From positions 1 to 20,072 of the forward strand of contig JAFSTZ010000379.1 in the NCBI GenBank assembly GCA_017445525.1: 20,072 bases of DNA. The letters are read 5' to 3'. Source of the stretch: Eubacterium sp. Its GTDB lineage: Bacteria; Bacillota; Clostridia; Lachnospirales; Lachnospiraceae. Positions 6,877 through 16,145 of the stretch are shown here, in pieces (position 1 is the first letter of the stretch; each line of letters opens with the position of its first letter). The position numbers and the translations under genes are program-made. The notes beneath the pieces were generated by a model that was given only the letters and a program-made list of their open reading frames with translations, was not told the origin of the DNA and ran no database searches.

Positions 6877-8619
6877 TTATTCCTCTCTGACTACCACAAA
6901 AATCGATGCTCTTATCTCAGGATATGCTACACTCGAAGCAACAACCTCATATACTCCTGGCTCGCCTGAAGCCGTATACAGACCTGAATCATCTATATAG
7001 CCGCCTTCATCCTTGACGCTCCAGTGTACTTCCTTTTCAACCATATTCTCACAGACAGCCTCCAGCCTGTAGGACTCACGCACGGTGAGTTCCAGGATGT
7101 TCGGCTTGATAAATATGCGCTTCTCGCTGTCTTTCGGTGCAGCGCTGCGATTGTCTCTGATGGCGGTCCAGTGAACCTTGACCTTACCGCCCTTGACACT
7201 CGACAGAAGCTTTGCACCGATAACGAATGTTCCGTCATCCTCATTTAAGCGAGCTGCCAGCTCGACATCGATACCCGCATCCTCATTCTCATTGAACACA
7301 TCAGCAGCTCCAAATACCACACCGCCGGACGGACGCTCGATCCCGAGAACGATAGTGACTGCTCCCAATCCCAGACCGTGAATGATGTCGGGAGAGAAAA
7401 ATCTGTCACCGCGAGATCCGCCGCCCTTGATGGGAACCTCCACGATACCCTGTCGTATGGACACGCTGTCCGACGTGACAGTCTGAGTCTTCTTCTCAGT
7501 CTGATCATCTCCCACACCGTGAACGGCTCTGTTCTTTGGTTCGATATTCTGCATAACCGCGTCCAGCATCTGGTTGGTCACAAACTGTCTGAAGGGGCTG
7601 TTCTCCACCGACTCGATGATATATGTATCCGAAGCAAATACCAGACGGATAGCAGCCAGATATATCGGACTGTGATAACCGGTCGAAGCAACATCCTCGA
7701 TAGGTCTTTTATAATAACTGTCTCTGACAGCCTTATCTATATCGCAGTCTACTATTGTAGTTTCAAGTTTGCCGCTCATCTTTGCCTTCACCACATCACC
7801 CGACAGAGTGAGCTTCACTCCATCCGGATCCAGAGTGATGGTTCCCAGCTCATCTCTTACCTGAGGAGCATGAACCGGATAGCGCAGCTCATACACACCG
7901 GTTCTCTCATACAGCTCCTCGTCAAAGGACACTGCCACCTTGGCCAGTCCCTCTTCCGTCAGTATGTTATTCAAGACCAGTTCATAGGAGAATGAAAGTG
8001 TAGCCCTTCCTCTGTTCTCAACTCGGATCACGATATCATCATCCTGACCCGCACGGATAAACTTCGGTATGATCTGTGTGATACGTATATCACCCTCCTG
8101 ATATACTACCACGGAGTTCTGATACATACCTCTGCCGGAGAGTTCCATCTTTTCCTTCTCATCCGGTTCATTCTCCGTCAGATACATATGATATCCCTCG
8201 CGGATGCGCGAGAAGGATTTGTCTCCGCCCTCGTTGTTTGCCGTGATCTGTCCGGCGATATTGTGTACCTGATCCGTCTCCTTTTCGTCGTATTCCAGAC
8301 AAAGATAAACCAGATCGGCCTCTTCCTTGCGACAATGCTCATAACCATCTATAAGTGAAAGCTTTTTGAGCACCGGCTCGTCCACGATGATCTCACGTCC
8401 CCATGTATCCAGTGCAAAACCTGTTTCCAGCGAGATAGTCTGCTCATCAACCTCAACCACGCAAAGACCCGATACGATACCCGGTCCAAAGAGAAATCTG
8501 TTGATAAGCCTCCTCTTGTCATTGAAGTATTTCTGCTCCAGTTCAAAATCATCAACGGACAAAAGCTTTCCGTAAAAATAGCGGTTCCTCTCAAAAGGGA
8601 AATAGTTTGAATTCTTCAC
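6877..8619 (-). CDS. CIS-associated baseplate-linked protein with FERNRYFYGKLL N-terminus and C-terminal Ig-like (Big) domain
   Basis: 580 aa. The N-terminus (FPFERNRYFYGKLL at 7-20, DFELEQKYF at 24-32, NRFLFGPGIVSGLCV at 40-54, GFALDTWGREI at 67-77) is a pattern I associate with proteins encoded beside the gpI-like gene in CIS clusters. I know no assigned biochemical role for it. Residues about 175-300 are beta-rich, about 315-365 mixed, and about 390-490 beta-rich. Residues about 502-578 look like a bacterial Ig-like (Big) domain, with HWSVKDEGGYIDDSGLYTA and a YEVVASS strand. The start is GTG with GGAGG 7 nt upstream. The out-of-frame ATG inside that spacer is not used. It overlaps the gpI-like gene by 4 nt (GTGA), implying coupled translation and probably assembly next to that protein, perhaps as a baseplate-peripheral or fibre-like element (inference). 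Confidence 0.75.
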   Translation of the reverse strand: MKNSNYFPFERNRYFYGKLLSVDDFELEQKYFNDKRRLINRFLFGPGIVSGLCVVEVDEQTISLETGFALDTWGREIIVDEPVLKKLSLIDGYEHCRKEEADLVYLCLEYDEKETDQVHNIAGQITANNEGGDKSFSRIREGYHMYLTENEPDEKEKMELSGRGMYQNSVVVYQEGDIRITQIIPKFIRAGQDDDIVIRVENRGRATLSFSYELVLNNILTEEGLAKVAVSFDEELYERTGVYELRYPVHAPQVRDELGTITLDPDGVKLTLSGDVVKAKMSGKLETTIVDCDIDKAVRDSYYKRPIEDVASTGYHSPIYLAAIRLVFASDTYIIESVENSPFRQFVTNQMLDAVMQNIEPKNRAVHGVGDDQTEKKTQTVTSDSVSIRQGIVEVPIKGGGSRGDRFFSPDIIHGLGLGAVTIVLGIERPSGGVVFGAADVFNENEDAGIDVELAARLNEDDGTFVIGAKLLSSVKGGKVKVHWTAIRDNRSAAPKDSEKRIFIKPNILELTVRESYRLEAVCENMVEKEVHWSVKDEGGYIDDSGLYTASGEPGVYEVVASSVAYPEIRASIFVVVREE

Positions 8620-9764
8620 TGTTCATCCTCCTTATTTATATCATCTAAAACCGAAAAAGCCAGTGCCGCATGTCCGTCAAGAGACAAACCGGTGTAGTGC
8701 CCCAGCACTGTATTTACTCCAACATAGGTATAGGAACCGACAAACATATATGACTTGAACAGAACAAGCTGCCAGTTCATATTCGCCGGCTTGGCGTTTT
8801 CGATCAGCCGTATCAACGCCTTTCTCTTGGCCGGCGTCTCGACCAGCTTCTCGGGAAACAGAACCGTGAAAAAGTTCTCATCCCTTCCGTACAGTCGCTG
8901 CATCTCCTCATATTTCTTTCGATCCTTTCTAAACGCCCGGACCTGATGCTGCTCTACTATATACGGCGCCACTCCCGAAAACAACTCTACGATATCAGAT
9001 ATGCCATCCTTAGTTCCCCGTCGTTTAAAAAGCGATACCGCCTGGCTTAAAAATACTCTCAACTGATCCCGGGACCATATATAACTATCCTGAACATCCA
9101 GCCATCCGGCAAGCTCCGACAGCGTCTCGCCATCCGCCAGCCTGATATCAAACTTTCTGTTGATATCTACCACTTCTTCCTTCAGATCCTCGTGCATCGT
9201 CTGGAAGATACCCAGATAACGTTCGAGAAAACCGCCTGTGTCCTCCCTGAAGTACACCTCCGGAAGAAGCTCCATCCATGATTGCCTGGGAAAGAATACC
9301 TGTATATCATACAACCCTTCCATCTCATACTGCCAATAGACCTCAAAGATCATGACCATATACCGTCCGGTCACATCATGCAGCAGGACGTCACGCTGTC
9401 CGACGATCCTCTTCTGCAACCACGGCTCCATCTCTCTCATCTTGGTCTCAATATCGATATCGATGTTCTTTAAAAATACACCCATATCGATCGATCCGCC
9501 CCTGTACTCCATCACCCTCTCATCCGTCGCATAGATAGAGATACGGAAGGAGCTTTTTTCTTTCTCTCCGCCACGCAGTCGAAGCCGGTGCCAATCCATC
9601 CCCTCGGTTCCCGTATCAAGCACGCGTGATATAAATATCCCCTTTTGCGACGAGCCGGTCTCAGGTCGGATACCGCCGTTCTCAACCACCATGTTTTGTA
9701 TGAACCCGCGATGATAGTCGGAATCTTTATTGAATATAAAATACTTTAATTCCTGAAACGCCAT
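8616..9764 (-). CDS. Phage tail protein I-like (gpI/TIGR02242-type) baseplate protein
   Basis: 382 aa. Residues about 160-330 carry the tail protein I pattern: LPEVYFRED at 167-175, then FLERYLGIFQTMHEDLKEEV, a FDIRLADGETLSELAGWL segment at about 205-222, and the SLFKRRGTKDGI block at 244-255 leading to LFSGVAPYIVEQ. The N-terminal ~150 residues form a beta-rich extra domain (LDTGTEGMDWHRLRL...SFRISIYATDE) like those in CIS versions of this family. In P2-like tails gpI binds gpJ at the baseplate periphery and helps attach fibres. The gene follows the second gpJ-like gene by 16 nt, with AGGAGTGA before the ATG, and overlaps the next gene by 4 nt. Product family is well supported. Confidence 0.87.
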   Translation of the reverse strand: MAFQELKYFIFNKDSDYHRGFIQNMVVENGGIRPETGSSQKGIFISRVLDTGTEGMDWHRLRLRGGEKEKSSFRISIYATDERVMEYRGGSIDMGVFLKNIDIDIETKMREMEPWLQKRIVGQRDVLLHDVTGRYMVMIFEVYWQYEMEGLYDIQVFFPRQSWMELLPEVYFREDTGGFLERYLGIFQTMHEDLKEEVVDINRKFDIRLADGETLSELAGWLDVQDSYIWSRDQLRVFLSQAVSLFKRRGTKDGISDIVELFSGVAPYIVEQHQVRAFRKDRKKYEEMQRLYGRDENFFTVLFPEKLVETPAKRKALIRLIENAKPANMNWQLVLFKSYMFVGSYTYVGVNTVLGHYTGLSLDGHAALAFSVLDDINKEDEQ

Positions 9765-9780
9765 ACCATATCACTCCTGT

Positions 9781-11871
9781 TTATCCTATAGTCAGGAAGG
9801 TCTTCACACTCTTTAACACTACAGTGCCCTGCGGCGGCAATAATATATCTCCCTCACGCGTCCGCCTTGTTCCGTGTCCTCTGGCATCCATCGATAATGC
9901 CCTGATCCCAAACACGTACTCCTGCCGATCCATATAACCGAAAAGCCGGCTGAGTATCACCGGATGACCGAACTGCCCGTGGAATCTCTCAAAGTACTCT
10001 TCCACGGTCTCTCTGACACGGTTTTCTATATTGCGATACTGCGGCTTTACAACAAGCTCCGCATATACCTCCACCTCGATGTACTCAGGGAAGAAAAACT
10101 TCACTGAAGTCCCCACCATACGGAACTTCTCCATCCAGGCGCGGATATTTGCTTCATAGCAGGCATTTATACTGCTACCCGGCTCGTATCCATAAGGTTC
10201 GATAACCATGTAAACGGTATTGTCGTCTATCTGCTTCTCCGATCGCAGCAGTTCCTCTATATCCAGTACCTTACAGCTCTCGATCATAAGTCCCGGTGTG
10301 TTCTTTACATACCGCTCATAATCCGCGGCAGTCACTGCGCAGTCAGGGCGTCGTATACTCTGTGCGGCACGTAAGAAGCTCTCATCAAGAGTCTCCTCAT
10401 CCATCCCGTTTATACCCTCGGTGATATTCGTCAACATGACAGGCGTCGCAGTATCCGTGACAAATCTGTCGATCTTCCCGGCACGGATGTTGCCACCGCT
10501 GCCCTTGGTCCTGACATATGCCGCCGTCAGTATCTCACCCTCCGGTGCCATACCGTGTATGCAGTCACCAAATATCAACTCGCCTCTTTCACTGTCTATG
10601 ACAAAGTGCCTGTCCTCGGGCCCCGAGCCCTCAAAATCCTCAACTCTTTCCCACAGTCTGTATGCATCCTCTTCCTCGGCCTCGCCTATCAGAACCGCAA
10701 ACGGCTCCTCCATAACCTCGGCATCCTCCAACTCTATCCTCTGACCCGGAAAACCGTTGCCGATCCCTATTCTACTCCTGTGGAGAAATGAAAGATCCCT
10801 GTTTATCACCAGTATCCTGTCCGAGTTCTCAAACTCGGGATCCTCTATGGTGCAGTAAACTCTGGCAGTAACCTCAAGCATCCCCTTTTCATACTGCTCC
10901 GCCGGATACCACAGACCGTTTCTCTCCAGATAGACCTCACTTCGCCCAAGCGCCGAAAGCTCGGTATCCATGTATACTGTATTGGAATCCGTCGGGAAAA
11001 TCCTGTATTCTACAAGTGTATCCTTTTGGATCGCCTCGCATATATTTATACTGATCCCCTCCAGGATAGGTGGCGCCTCATAGCCTCCCTCCTCCAGCAC
11101 GATACGGATATAATATGCTTTCTGCCCGGCGATCGTCGTCTCTACGATGGGATCCTCGTAACGGGCGGTGACAAATCCGTCAAACAACAGTCCACAGGTC
11201 TCATCGGACATGATCTCCATCTCTGTCCATCCCTGTGCCGTATAGTATTCCCAGCGAAGCCCTACCGGTGAAGCAAAATCAAAATCACCCAGGGGATTCC
11301 TGGTCACCGGATAGTCTTCCGAAACACGGATATAAAACTGCAGAGGATCGCCAAACGGCGGCTGCTCTCCGAAGCTGATATAGCATGCATCTCCCTTGTC
11401 GGGCTTTGCGCCGAACATATAAAAATGTGCCTGACCACCGAACTCCATCTGTCCGGTCGTCACCTGATCCAGCAGCTCATCACCGCGCATCGCCATACAC
11501 ATAGCCACATCATATGTGGTCATATAGCTTCCAGTCACGGTCTCAAAGCAGACCCCGCCGGCATCCAGCTTGTGCCCCTTCATCAACTCACACTCTTCGT
11601 TTACCTTCATCCCGACAAGTGTTTTGGCAGGCTGCTTGGGACGACGCCTGATCCCCATCAGCTTGAGGTATTTAACACGGTTTTCACGACTGATCCTGTC
11701 GATAAAATACTGCTCGCTCTCTTTGACCGTAGCAAAGAGCTCCAGCATCGTGATACCGGGATCATGGTCATTGAAATCCGTCCAGGCCGGATAATGGCTG
11801 ACAACCGTGTTTATAGCGAGATCGAGTATCTCATAATAATCCTGATCATCAAGCTTGGGTACAGGTAACAT
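9781..11871 (-). CDS. Baseplate J-like protein 2 (gpJ/Afp12-like wedge protein)
   Basis: 696 aa. The N-terminus has the hallmark of CIS baseplate assembly proteins: YPAWTDFNDHDPGITMLELFA at about 27-47, followed by NRVKYLKLMGIRRRP. The C-terminal part has the gpJ features: ELIFGDCIHGMAPEGE at 431-446, a GSGGNIRAG segment at 457-465, a GMDEETLDESFLRAAQSIRRPDCAVTAADYERYV block at about 489-521, and a final GxxV beta-hairpin region. The middle (about 200-380) contains carbohydrate-binding-like beta segments (WEYYTAQGWTEM), as in other CIS homologues. It is predicted to form the baseplate wedge with the 993-aa paralogue and gp25. It starts 14 nt after the preceding gene; AAGGA overlaps that stop codon and GGTGG lies 5 nt before the ATG. 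Confidence 0.9.
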   Translation of the reverse strand: MLPVPKLDDQDYYEILDLAINTVVSHYPAWTDFNDHDPGITMLELFATVKESEQYFIDRISRENRVKYLKLMGIRRRPKQPAKTLVGMKVNEECELMKGHKLDAGGVCFETVTGSYMTTYDVAMCMAMRGDELLDQVTTGQMEFGGQAHFYMFGAKPDKGDACYISFGEQPPFGDPLQFYIRVSEDYPVTRNPLGDFDFASPVGLRWEYYTAQGWTEMEIMSDETCGLLFDGFVTARYEDPIVETTIAGQKAYYIRIVLEEGGYEAPPILEGISINICEAIQKDTLVEYRIFPTDSNTVYMDTELSALGRSEVYLERNGLWYPAEQYEKGMLEVTARVYCTIEDPEFENSDRILVINRDLSFLHRSRIGIGNGFPGQRIELEDAEVMEEPFAVLIGEAEEEDAYRLWERVEDFEGSGPEDRHFVIDSERGELIFGDCIHGMAPEGEILTAAYVRTKGSGGNIRAGKIDRFVTDTATPVMLTNITEGINGMDEETLDESFLRAAQSIRRPDCAVTAADYERYVKNTPGLMIESCKVLDIEELLRSEKQIDDNTVYMVIEPYGYEPGSSINACYEANIRAWMEKFRMVGTSVKFFFPEYIEVEVYAELVVKPQYRNIENRVRETVEEYFERFHGQFGHPVILSRLFGYMDRQEYVFGIRALSMDARGHGTRRTREGDILLPPQGTVVLKSVKTFLTIG

Positions 11872-11885
11872 AGTTCCACCATTCC

Positions 11886-14867
11886 TTATTTGTTAGCATC
11901 GATCACTATCTCATGCTCGCCGTTTACAGGAAGTATGTAGCGGCGGCGTTTCATCGTCTCCACATCTATCTCGACATCATCGTCTGCTCCGGCAACATAG
12001 GTATTCATCACCAGTTTCCGGATAAATACTATGCCGTCGATATCATTTATAGCATTCTGCAGCTGCATCATCCCCGGAAACTCCCCGATCTCAAAGCCGG
12101 GTCCGTCCGGTCTCTTCTTCGGAGTGATGATCTCCGCCAGACGCTCAAGCAGTTTTTCCCTTACATCAAATACCAGCTCGTAGCTCTCAACCGTAAGCTC
12201 CAGATAGAGACGAACCTCGACAAATGCGGGCTCCGTAACAAAGAACCTGCGCCCCGGAATGAGCAGAGGACTGATCTTATCCCGCATATATGAGATGATG
12301 CGCTCCTTCAGATCTCCAAAGCCGGCCGACCTGCTCCCGAAGCTGCGTCCGAGAACCACAAGTGTCACCGCTCCGCTCAACTCCTCGCCGTCCTCGTCAT
12401 AACCGGTAAAGCAGCGAACCATACTGATATCCCTTGAACTCTCCCTGGCCAGCGCTTCGTAGTCGCTTGCCACGACGGCTCTCCGCTGATGTCTGATAGC
12501 CCTGCTGTTGCGGGATACTCCCTCGCCCAGCATCTCGGCATCGCTTCCTCCCGTCATCGGCAGAGGATTGTATATCCTGTTGACGTACCCAAGAGAATAC
12601 TCCGAGTGGGTGATCGCTTCCGGCAAAAGATTGGTGTAATCTCCGCCCGCCGTCTGATATCTCACCCTGATATTGGGCTCCGCTGACGGCGAAGGTATCC
12701 TGCCATGCATCCCATCTCCAAACAGGAAACTTCCCTCCAGAGCATGGACTACATAGTGGCGGTCATTTTTCTCCGAAAGATAAAAATCAGGAACCTGCTT
12801 CCAGCGTACCCAGAGATGTATAAGTGTTCCATCGTCGGCATACTCCTCCTCCAGTAACCCCCGACGCTTAAGCTCGTCCTCTTCACTTTCATCAAGCATA
12901 CCAGACTCGTCAACATCCACATGGATCCTGTAGATATTCCGATCCAACAGATCAAAGCTTTTATCCTTCTCATATATCTCCATACGGAAGTACTCGGTGC
13001 GTCTCCCCGTAACCTGGATAGCCTTTGTCGTATTCATATGGATCGAGCGGATCGTGGGAGCAGTCTCGCGACTGACACTGCGATACATATCATCAACATC
13101 TACCAGACGAAGCCAGTAGCGCTCTTTTCCGAAAAGAGTTGTCTTTTCCATATCCCCGCCGGTGAAAGTCAGCAGACCTGTTTTGGTCAGATTCTCCGTC
13201 TCGTCCACCGGATTCAGATTGCGAAATCCCTTTCCGGATAAATATTCCCATCCTATACGTCCGCCTACGTGATTTCCGGTTCCGGTCATATCAAAAAGCA
13301 TCTTTATCGGACTGCCTTTCGGCGGTGTATCAAATCCGAAATAACACATCCTTTTCTTTGAGGTAAGTGACAAAAACGGGCAGATCGACTCAGTTTCTTC
13401 CTCACCGCGTTCGTGCTCCTCAAGGTTATTTATCATCCTGTAGGACTGAGCTTTTTTCCCGGATGAATAAACGTACTTCAGTCCGATGTTCTCCACCACG
13501 GGCAAAACATAGTTTCCAAGTTGCTTGTAGAGATTATTTATCTTGAGTATGCGTGCACGTATGAAAAATGTTTCCTGAGCTCCGATCAGCGCTCTTTCCA
13601 TATCCTCAGGCACTGTAAACTTCAAAACCTGGAACTGCCCGCTGACATCATCAGGTACAGAGAAGATGCGGCTGTATGAACTGTCAGGAAACAGCCTGGT
13701 CCATCCTGCTCCGTTGTAATACTCCCAGATAACAGACTCGATAGTTACGTCAAACTCGATGTCCTGCTTGAAGTCGCTCCGTCGCATAACCCATTCCCAG
13801 TTAAACGGTGTGCGCTCGGATGTATCAAGTGGTGCTCTGGCAAAGTCCACTCTAAATGAAAGTGTAACAGATGCTCCTCTCTTGCTGAGCACTTCCTCAG
13901 AACCGATATAAACCTCATCATAGAGCGCAAGTCTCTCTCCGAAAGGAAGCATGCGTCTTAAACTACACTCTCCCTCGGGACTGATGATCGAGTCCGGAAG
14001 CATCTCCCTGCAGCGTGCAGATATTGATATGCTGCCAAGCTCTATCTTCTTTGACGCTCTGTCACCGGCCAGCCTCATACGGATCCAGTAGCTTTCTTTT
14101 CCATTTATCTCAGTCCTGAAAAATGGTGGCTGATCCTCCTCCTTGCGCAGATGGATATATCCGTAAGGTGCCTCTGTAAAGCGTATCCTCTCCCATGTAT
14201 CATCCTCTCCGGAAGCGTACTCATATACAACCCGGGACGGATCCGCCAGATATACAAGCTCATCCTGAGACAGGCTGCCTCCGCCCGTCGCAGTAAAAAC
14301 AAGCTCAATATCCGCCGTTTTATTTATATACAAAACAGTGTCCTGCGAAAAATAAAACTCATGTTTTTGTACGTTGACGCCTTCACTGCCAAATGGTATA
14401 AACGGCTTTATCTCCTCATCCTTATCCATATCGTACAGTATCTCTATCCTGTCGGTAGTACCGTCAACGGATATGATATCATGTATAACTGCGGGAGTTG
14501 CACACATGGCATCAGTTGTCTCAAAAACAACCATGCCGTCAGGTGAGTCAGCACTCTCCGCTATCACGGCTGTTTTAGTTGGAACATTTACGGAGCTTAC
14601 ATCTTCGTTTACGAGAGTCATGGAAACAAAACCTTCACTCGGCACTGCGGGAAGCAGATCTGCTCCGAGAGAATTCAAAAAGACTACCCGGTTTTTAAAC
14701 GGGATCCTCGTAAGCTTTTTTACAGTCTGCTCCATCATGCGGGCATAGACTATGGCAAGAGCAGAGCCGATATCCGGGTCGTCTGTGTCAAAACGCCACT
14801 CCGGTGTATAGCTCTGTGAACGATCGCTGATCAGCGATTCGATCTCTGTCAAAGTGTCTGCTGCCAT
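11886..14867 (-). CDS. Baseplate J-like protein 1 (gp6/Afp11-like wedge protein)
   Basis: 993 aa, the largest gene in the window. The N-terminus shows TPEWRFDTDDPDIGSALAIV at 21-40, then RIPFKNRVVFLNSLGADLLPAVPSE at about 54-78, which is typical of CIS gp6/Afp11-like proteins. The C-terminal third has the gpJ core: SFLFGDGMHGRIPSP at 713-727, a YNPLPMTGGSDAE stretch at 766-778, and RHQRRAVVASDYEALA at 792-807. A ferredoxin-like helix-strand tail ends in PGFEIGEFPGM...AINDIDGIVFI. Residues about 180-640 hold large beta-sandwich-like insertions, two with a WEY-Y/L-G-G-W/F-like pattern at about 381-390 and 540-549. It should form the wedge dimer with the 696-aa protein. It starts 2 nt after the gp25 stop, so translation is coupled. 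Confidence 0.92.
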   Translation of the reverse strand: MAADTLTEIESLISDRSQSYTPEWRFDTDDPDIGSALAIVYARMMEQTVKKLTRIPFKNRVVFLNSLGADLLPAVPSEGFVSMTLVNEDVSSVNVPTKTAVIAESADSPDGMVVFETTDAMCATPAVIHDIISVDGTTDRIEILYDMDKDEEIKPFIPFGSEGVNVQKHEFYFSQDTVLYINKTADIELVFTATGGGSLSQDELVYLADPSRVVYEYASGEDDTWERIRFTEAPYGYIHLRKEEDQPPFFRTEINGKESYWIRMRLAGDRASKKIELGSISISARCREMLPDSIISPEGECSLRRMLPFGERLALYDEVYIGSEEVLSKRGASVTLSFRVDFARAPLDTSERTPFNWEWVMRRSDFKQDIEFDVTIESVIWEYYNGAGWTRLFPDSSYSRIFSVPDDVSGQFQVLKFTVPEDMERALIGAQETFFIRARILKINNLYKQLGNYVLPVVENIGLKYVYSSGKKAQSYRMINNLEEHERGEEETESICPFLSLTSKKRMCYFGFDTPPKGSPIKMLFDMTGTGNHVGGRIGWEYLSGKGFRNLNPVDETENLTKTGLLTFTGGDMEKTTLFGKERYWLRLVDVDDMYRSVSRETAPTIRSIHMNTTKAIQVTGRRTEYFRMEIYEKDKSFDLLDRNIYRIHVDVDESGMLDESEEDELKRRGLLEEEYADDGTLIHLWVRWKQVPDFYLSEKNDRHYVVHALEGSFLFGDGMHGRIPSPSAEPNIRVRYQTAGGDYTNLLPEAITHSEYSLGYVNRIYNPLPMTGGSDAEMLGEGVSRNSRAIRHQRRAVVASDYEALARESSRDISMVRCFTGYDEDGEELSGAVTLVVLGRSFGSRSAGFGDLKERIISYMRDKISPLLIPGRRFFVTEPAFVEVRLYLELTVESYELVFDVREKLLERLAEIITPKKRPDGPGFEIGEFPGMMQLQNAINDIDGIVFIRKLVMNTYVAGADDDVEIDVETMKRRRYILPVNGEHEIVIDANK

Positions 14868-14869
14868 CC

Positions 14870-15283
14870 TTAACCTCCAAAACCTTCACTGATATAGAAC
14901 GGGTAAACCATATTAAACGGATTATTGGTCGAACGTACGAGATAGGAAATATTTATATCAATACGTCCCTCCTCCGGGTCAGGCTCCAGATGCACGTCTA
15001 TGTTTTCGATGCGCGGCTCCCACAAAACCAGTGCGTCATACACATCACGCTGCATCATGGAAAGTGTCGTGTAGTCCATCGTCTCAAACGTATATTTATA
15101 AATGCCACATCCGAACTTCGGGTTTCTGAGCCGCTCCCCGGGTCTTGTGGACAGGATGATCTTTATCGCCTCACGGATATCCTCCTCGTATGAGGATGTC
15201 TTCATCCTGCCGGTGTTCTCATCCACCTGTACGGGAAACTTGAAACCGACTCCTAAAAATGCCTTGGAATTATCTCTCTCCAT
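14870..15283 (-). CDS. gp25-like baseplate wedge protein
   Basis: 137 aa from the chosen ATG. It has the gp25/Afp9 layout: FLGVGFKFPVQVDENTGRM near the N-terminus, an EDIREAIKIILST helix, the conserved GERLRNPKFGCGIYKYTFE block at about 49-67, then a helix and the EPRIENIDVHLEPD strand. gp25 is the core wedge protein that bridges the sheath and the gp6/gpJ dimer and is present in all contractile systems. An upstream in-frame GTG at 15292 would add three residues, but it lies inside the ribosome site (AGAGGTGA) that fits the ATG at 15283 with 5 nt spacing, so the ATG is preferred. The preceding spike gene ends 81 nt upstream, the longest gap inside the operon. Confidence 0.93.
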   Translation of the reverse strand: MERDNSKAFLGVGFKFPVQVDENTGRMKTSSYEEDIREAIKIILSTRPGERLRNPKFGCGIYKYTFETMDYTTLSMMQRDVYDALVLWEPRIENIDVHLEPDPEEGRIDINISYLVRSTNNPFNMVYPFYISEGFGG

Positions 15284-15304
15284 GCCGATCACCTCTTATG
15301 CCTG

Positions 15305-15346
15305 TTACTGCTCGGAACTGCCCATGCACAGCCTCAAACCACGCAT
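15305..15346 (-). other. Possible 13-codon ORF in the spike-gp25 gap
   Basis: The 81-nt gap between the spike and gp25 genes contains ATG to TAA for a 13-residue peptide (MRGLRLCMGSSEQ). A GGAGTGAGG ribosome-site-like sequence lies just before the ATG, and the stop lies 21 nt before the gp25 ATG. It could be a leader peptide coupling translation to gp25, or chance. Only the ribosome-site match supports it. Confidence 0.2.
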
Positions 15347-15364
15347 GTCGCCTCACTCCATATA

Positions 15365-16126
15365 TCAGTTTATCTTCACCATGGAACCTTTAACATTGGT
15401 CATACCGCTTGACTTCACATCGAGCGAACTGGTGCCTTCTATGGAGGTCTGCCCACCTTTCATCTTGACCGTCTGTCCCTTCATGTCAACAGACTTTGTA
15501 GCATCCTCTTTGATATCATCACCCTTGATCTCAACAGTCTTTCCGTCCATCGTGATCATCGCTTTTTTACCAACCTCAAGCGTCATCTTTTTTTCACAGA
15601 ATATCCGGATCTCTCCATCCTTCATCTTCATCTCGATACCGTTTTTTGCTTCCTTGTCCTCGATCACAACGGTATCCTTTTCATCGTCGATCCGTATCTT
15701 CATCTCCTTGGGAGTATGTACCTCGATAGATTCTTTATCCTTCTCCTCTTTGAAGATGATATCGTGCCCCGCCTTTGTACGTACGCGCTTAACATAGTTT
15801 TTCTCATCTACGGTCTGCTCCGGAAGCTTGTTTTTGTTGTTCCAGAGTGAACCTATCACCACCGGGCGGTTGCGGTTTCCCATGATAAATGTGATGACTA
15901 CCTCCGCCTCGATCTCGGGCAGAAAGTAGATACCGGCATCGGATAATGCATAGGGCGACATGACCGGGATCCAGCTGGTCACATTTTTGCCGGTCTCCCC
16001 AAGCATGTACTCAACCTTTACCATACCGGGATGATCCTTGTCATAGTTCTCCTTGACAATGCCCGTCGTAACGCCGTATTGCCTTTCGGTCGGCACTCTG
16101 ATATCCACATCATTGAACACACTCAT
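15365..16126 (-). CDS. gp5/VgrG-like spike protein (OB-fold plus beta-helix)
   Basis: 253 aa from the ATG at 16126. Residues about 15-100 form the gp5-type OB-fold (YGVTTGIVKENYDKDHPGMVKVEY, then SWIPVMSP and the EIEAEVVITFIMGNRNRPVVIGSLW segment). The rest is a run of short alternating-strand repeats rich in K/D/E (for example GIEMKMKDGEIRIFCEKKM, then MKGQTVKMKGGQTSIEG) that should build the trimeric beta-helix needle. The hub part is encoded separately by the preceding gene, as in phage P2 (gpD and gpV), whereas Afp8/VgrG fuse the two. A longer reading from TTG at 16168 would overlap the preceding gene and lacks a ribosome site. The ATG sits 19 nt after that gene, with AGGAAGG about 12 nt upstream, which is a long spacing. 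The PAAR-like protein encoded far downstream should cap it. Confidence 0.88.
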   Translation of the reverse strand: MSVFNDVDIRVPTERQYGVTTGIVKENYDKDHPGMVKVEYMLGETGKNVTSWIPVMSPYALSDAGIYFLPEIEAEVVITFIMGNRNRPVVIGSLWNNKNKLPEQTVDEKNYVKRVRTKAGHDIIFKEEKDKESIEVHTPKEMKIRIDDEKDTVVIEDKEAKNGIEMKMKDGEIRIFCEKKMTLEVGKKAMITMDGKTVEIKGDDIKEDATKSVDMKGQTVKMKGGQTSIEGTSSLDVKSSGMTNVKGSMVKIN

Positions 16127-16145
16127 GTATGTATATATCCTTCCT

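Noticed and set aside
7378..7995. Plus-strand frame of 205 codons opposite the 580-aa gene
   Set aside because: Mirror of a real coding region with no family pattern and no plausible promoter or ribosome site.
15284..15292. GTG start for gp25 three codons upstream
   Set aside because: The GTG is part of the AGAGGTGA ribosome site that serves the ATG at 15283.
15102..15797. Long plus-strand frame (231 codons) opposite the spike and gp25 genes
   Set aside because: It is antisense to two well-supported genes, Ser/Ile/Pro-rich in a way expected from reverse reading of K/D/E-rich repeats, and has no ribosome site.
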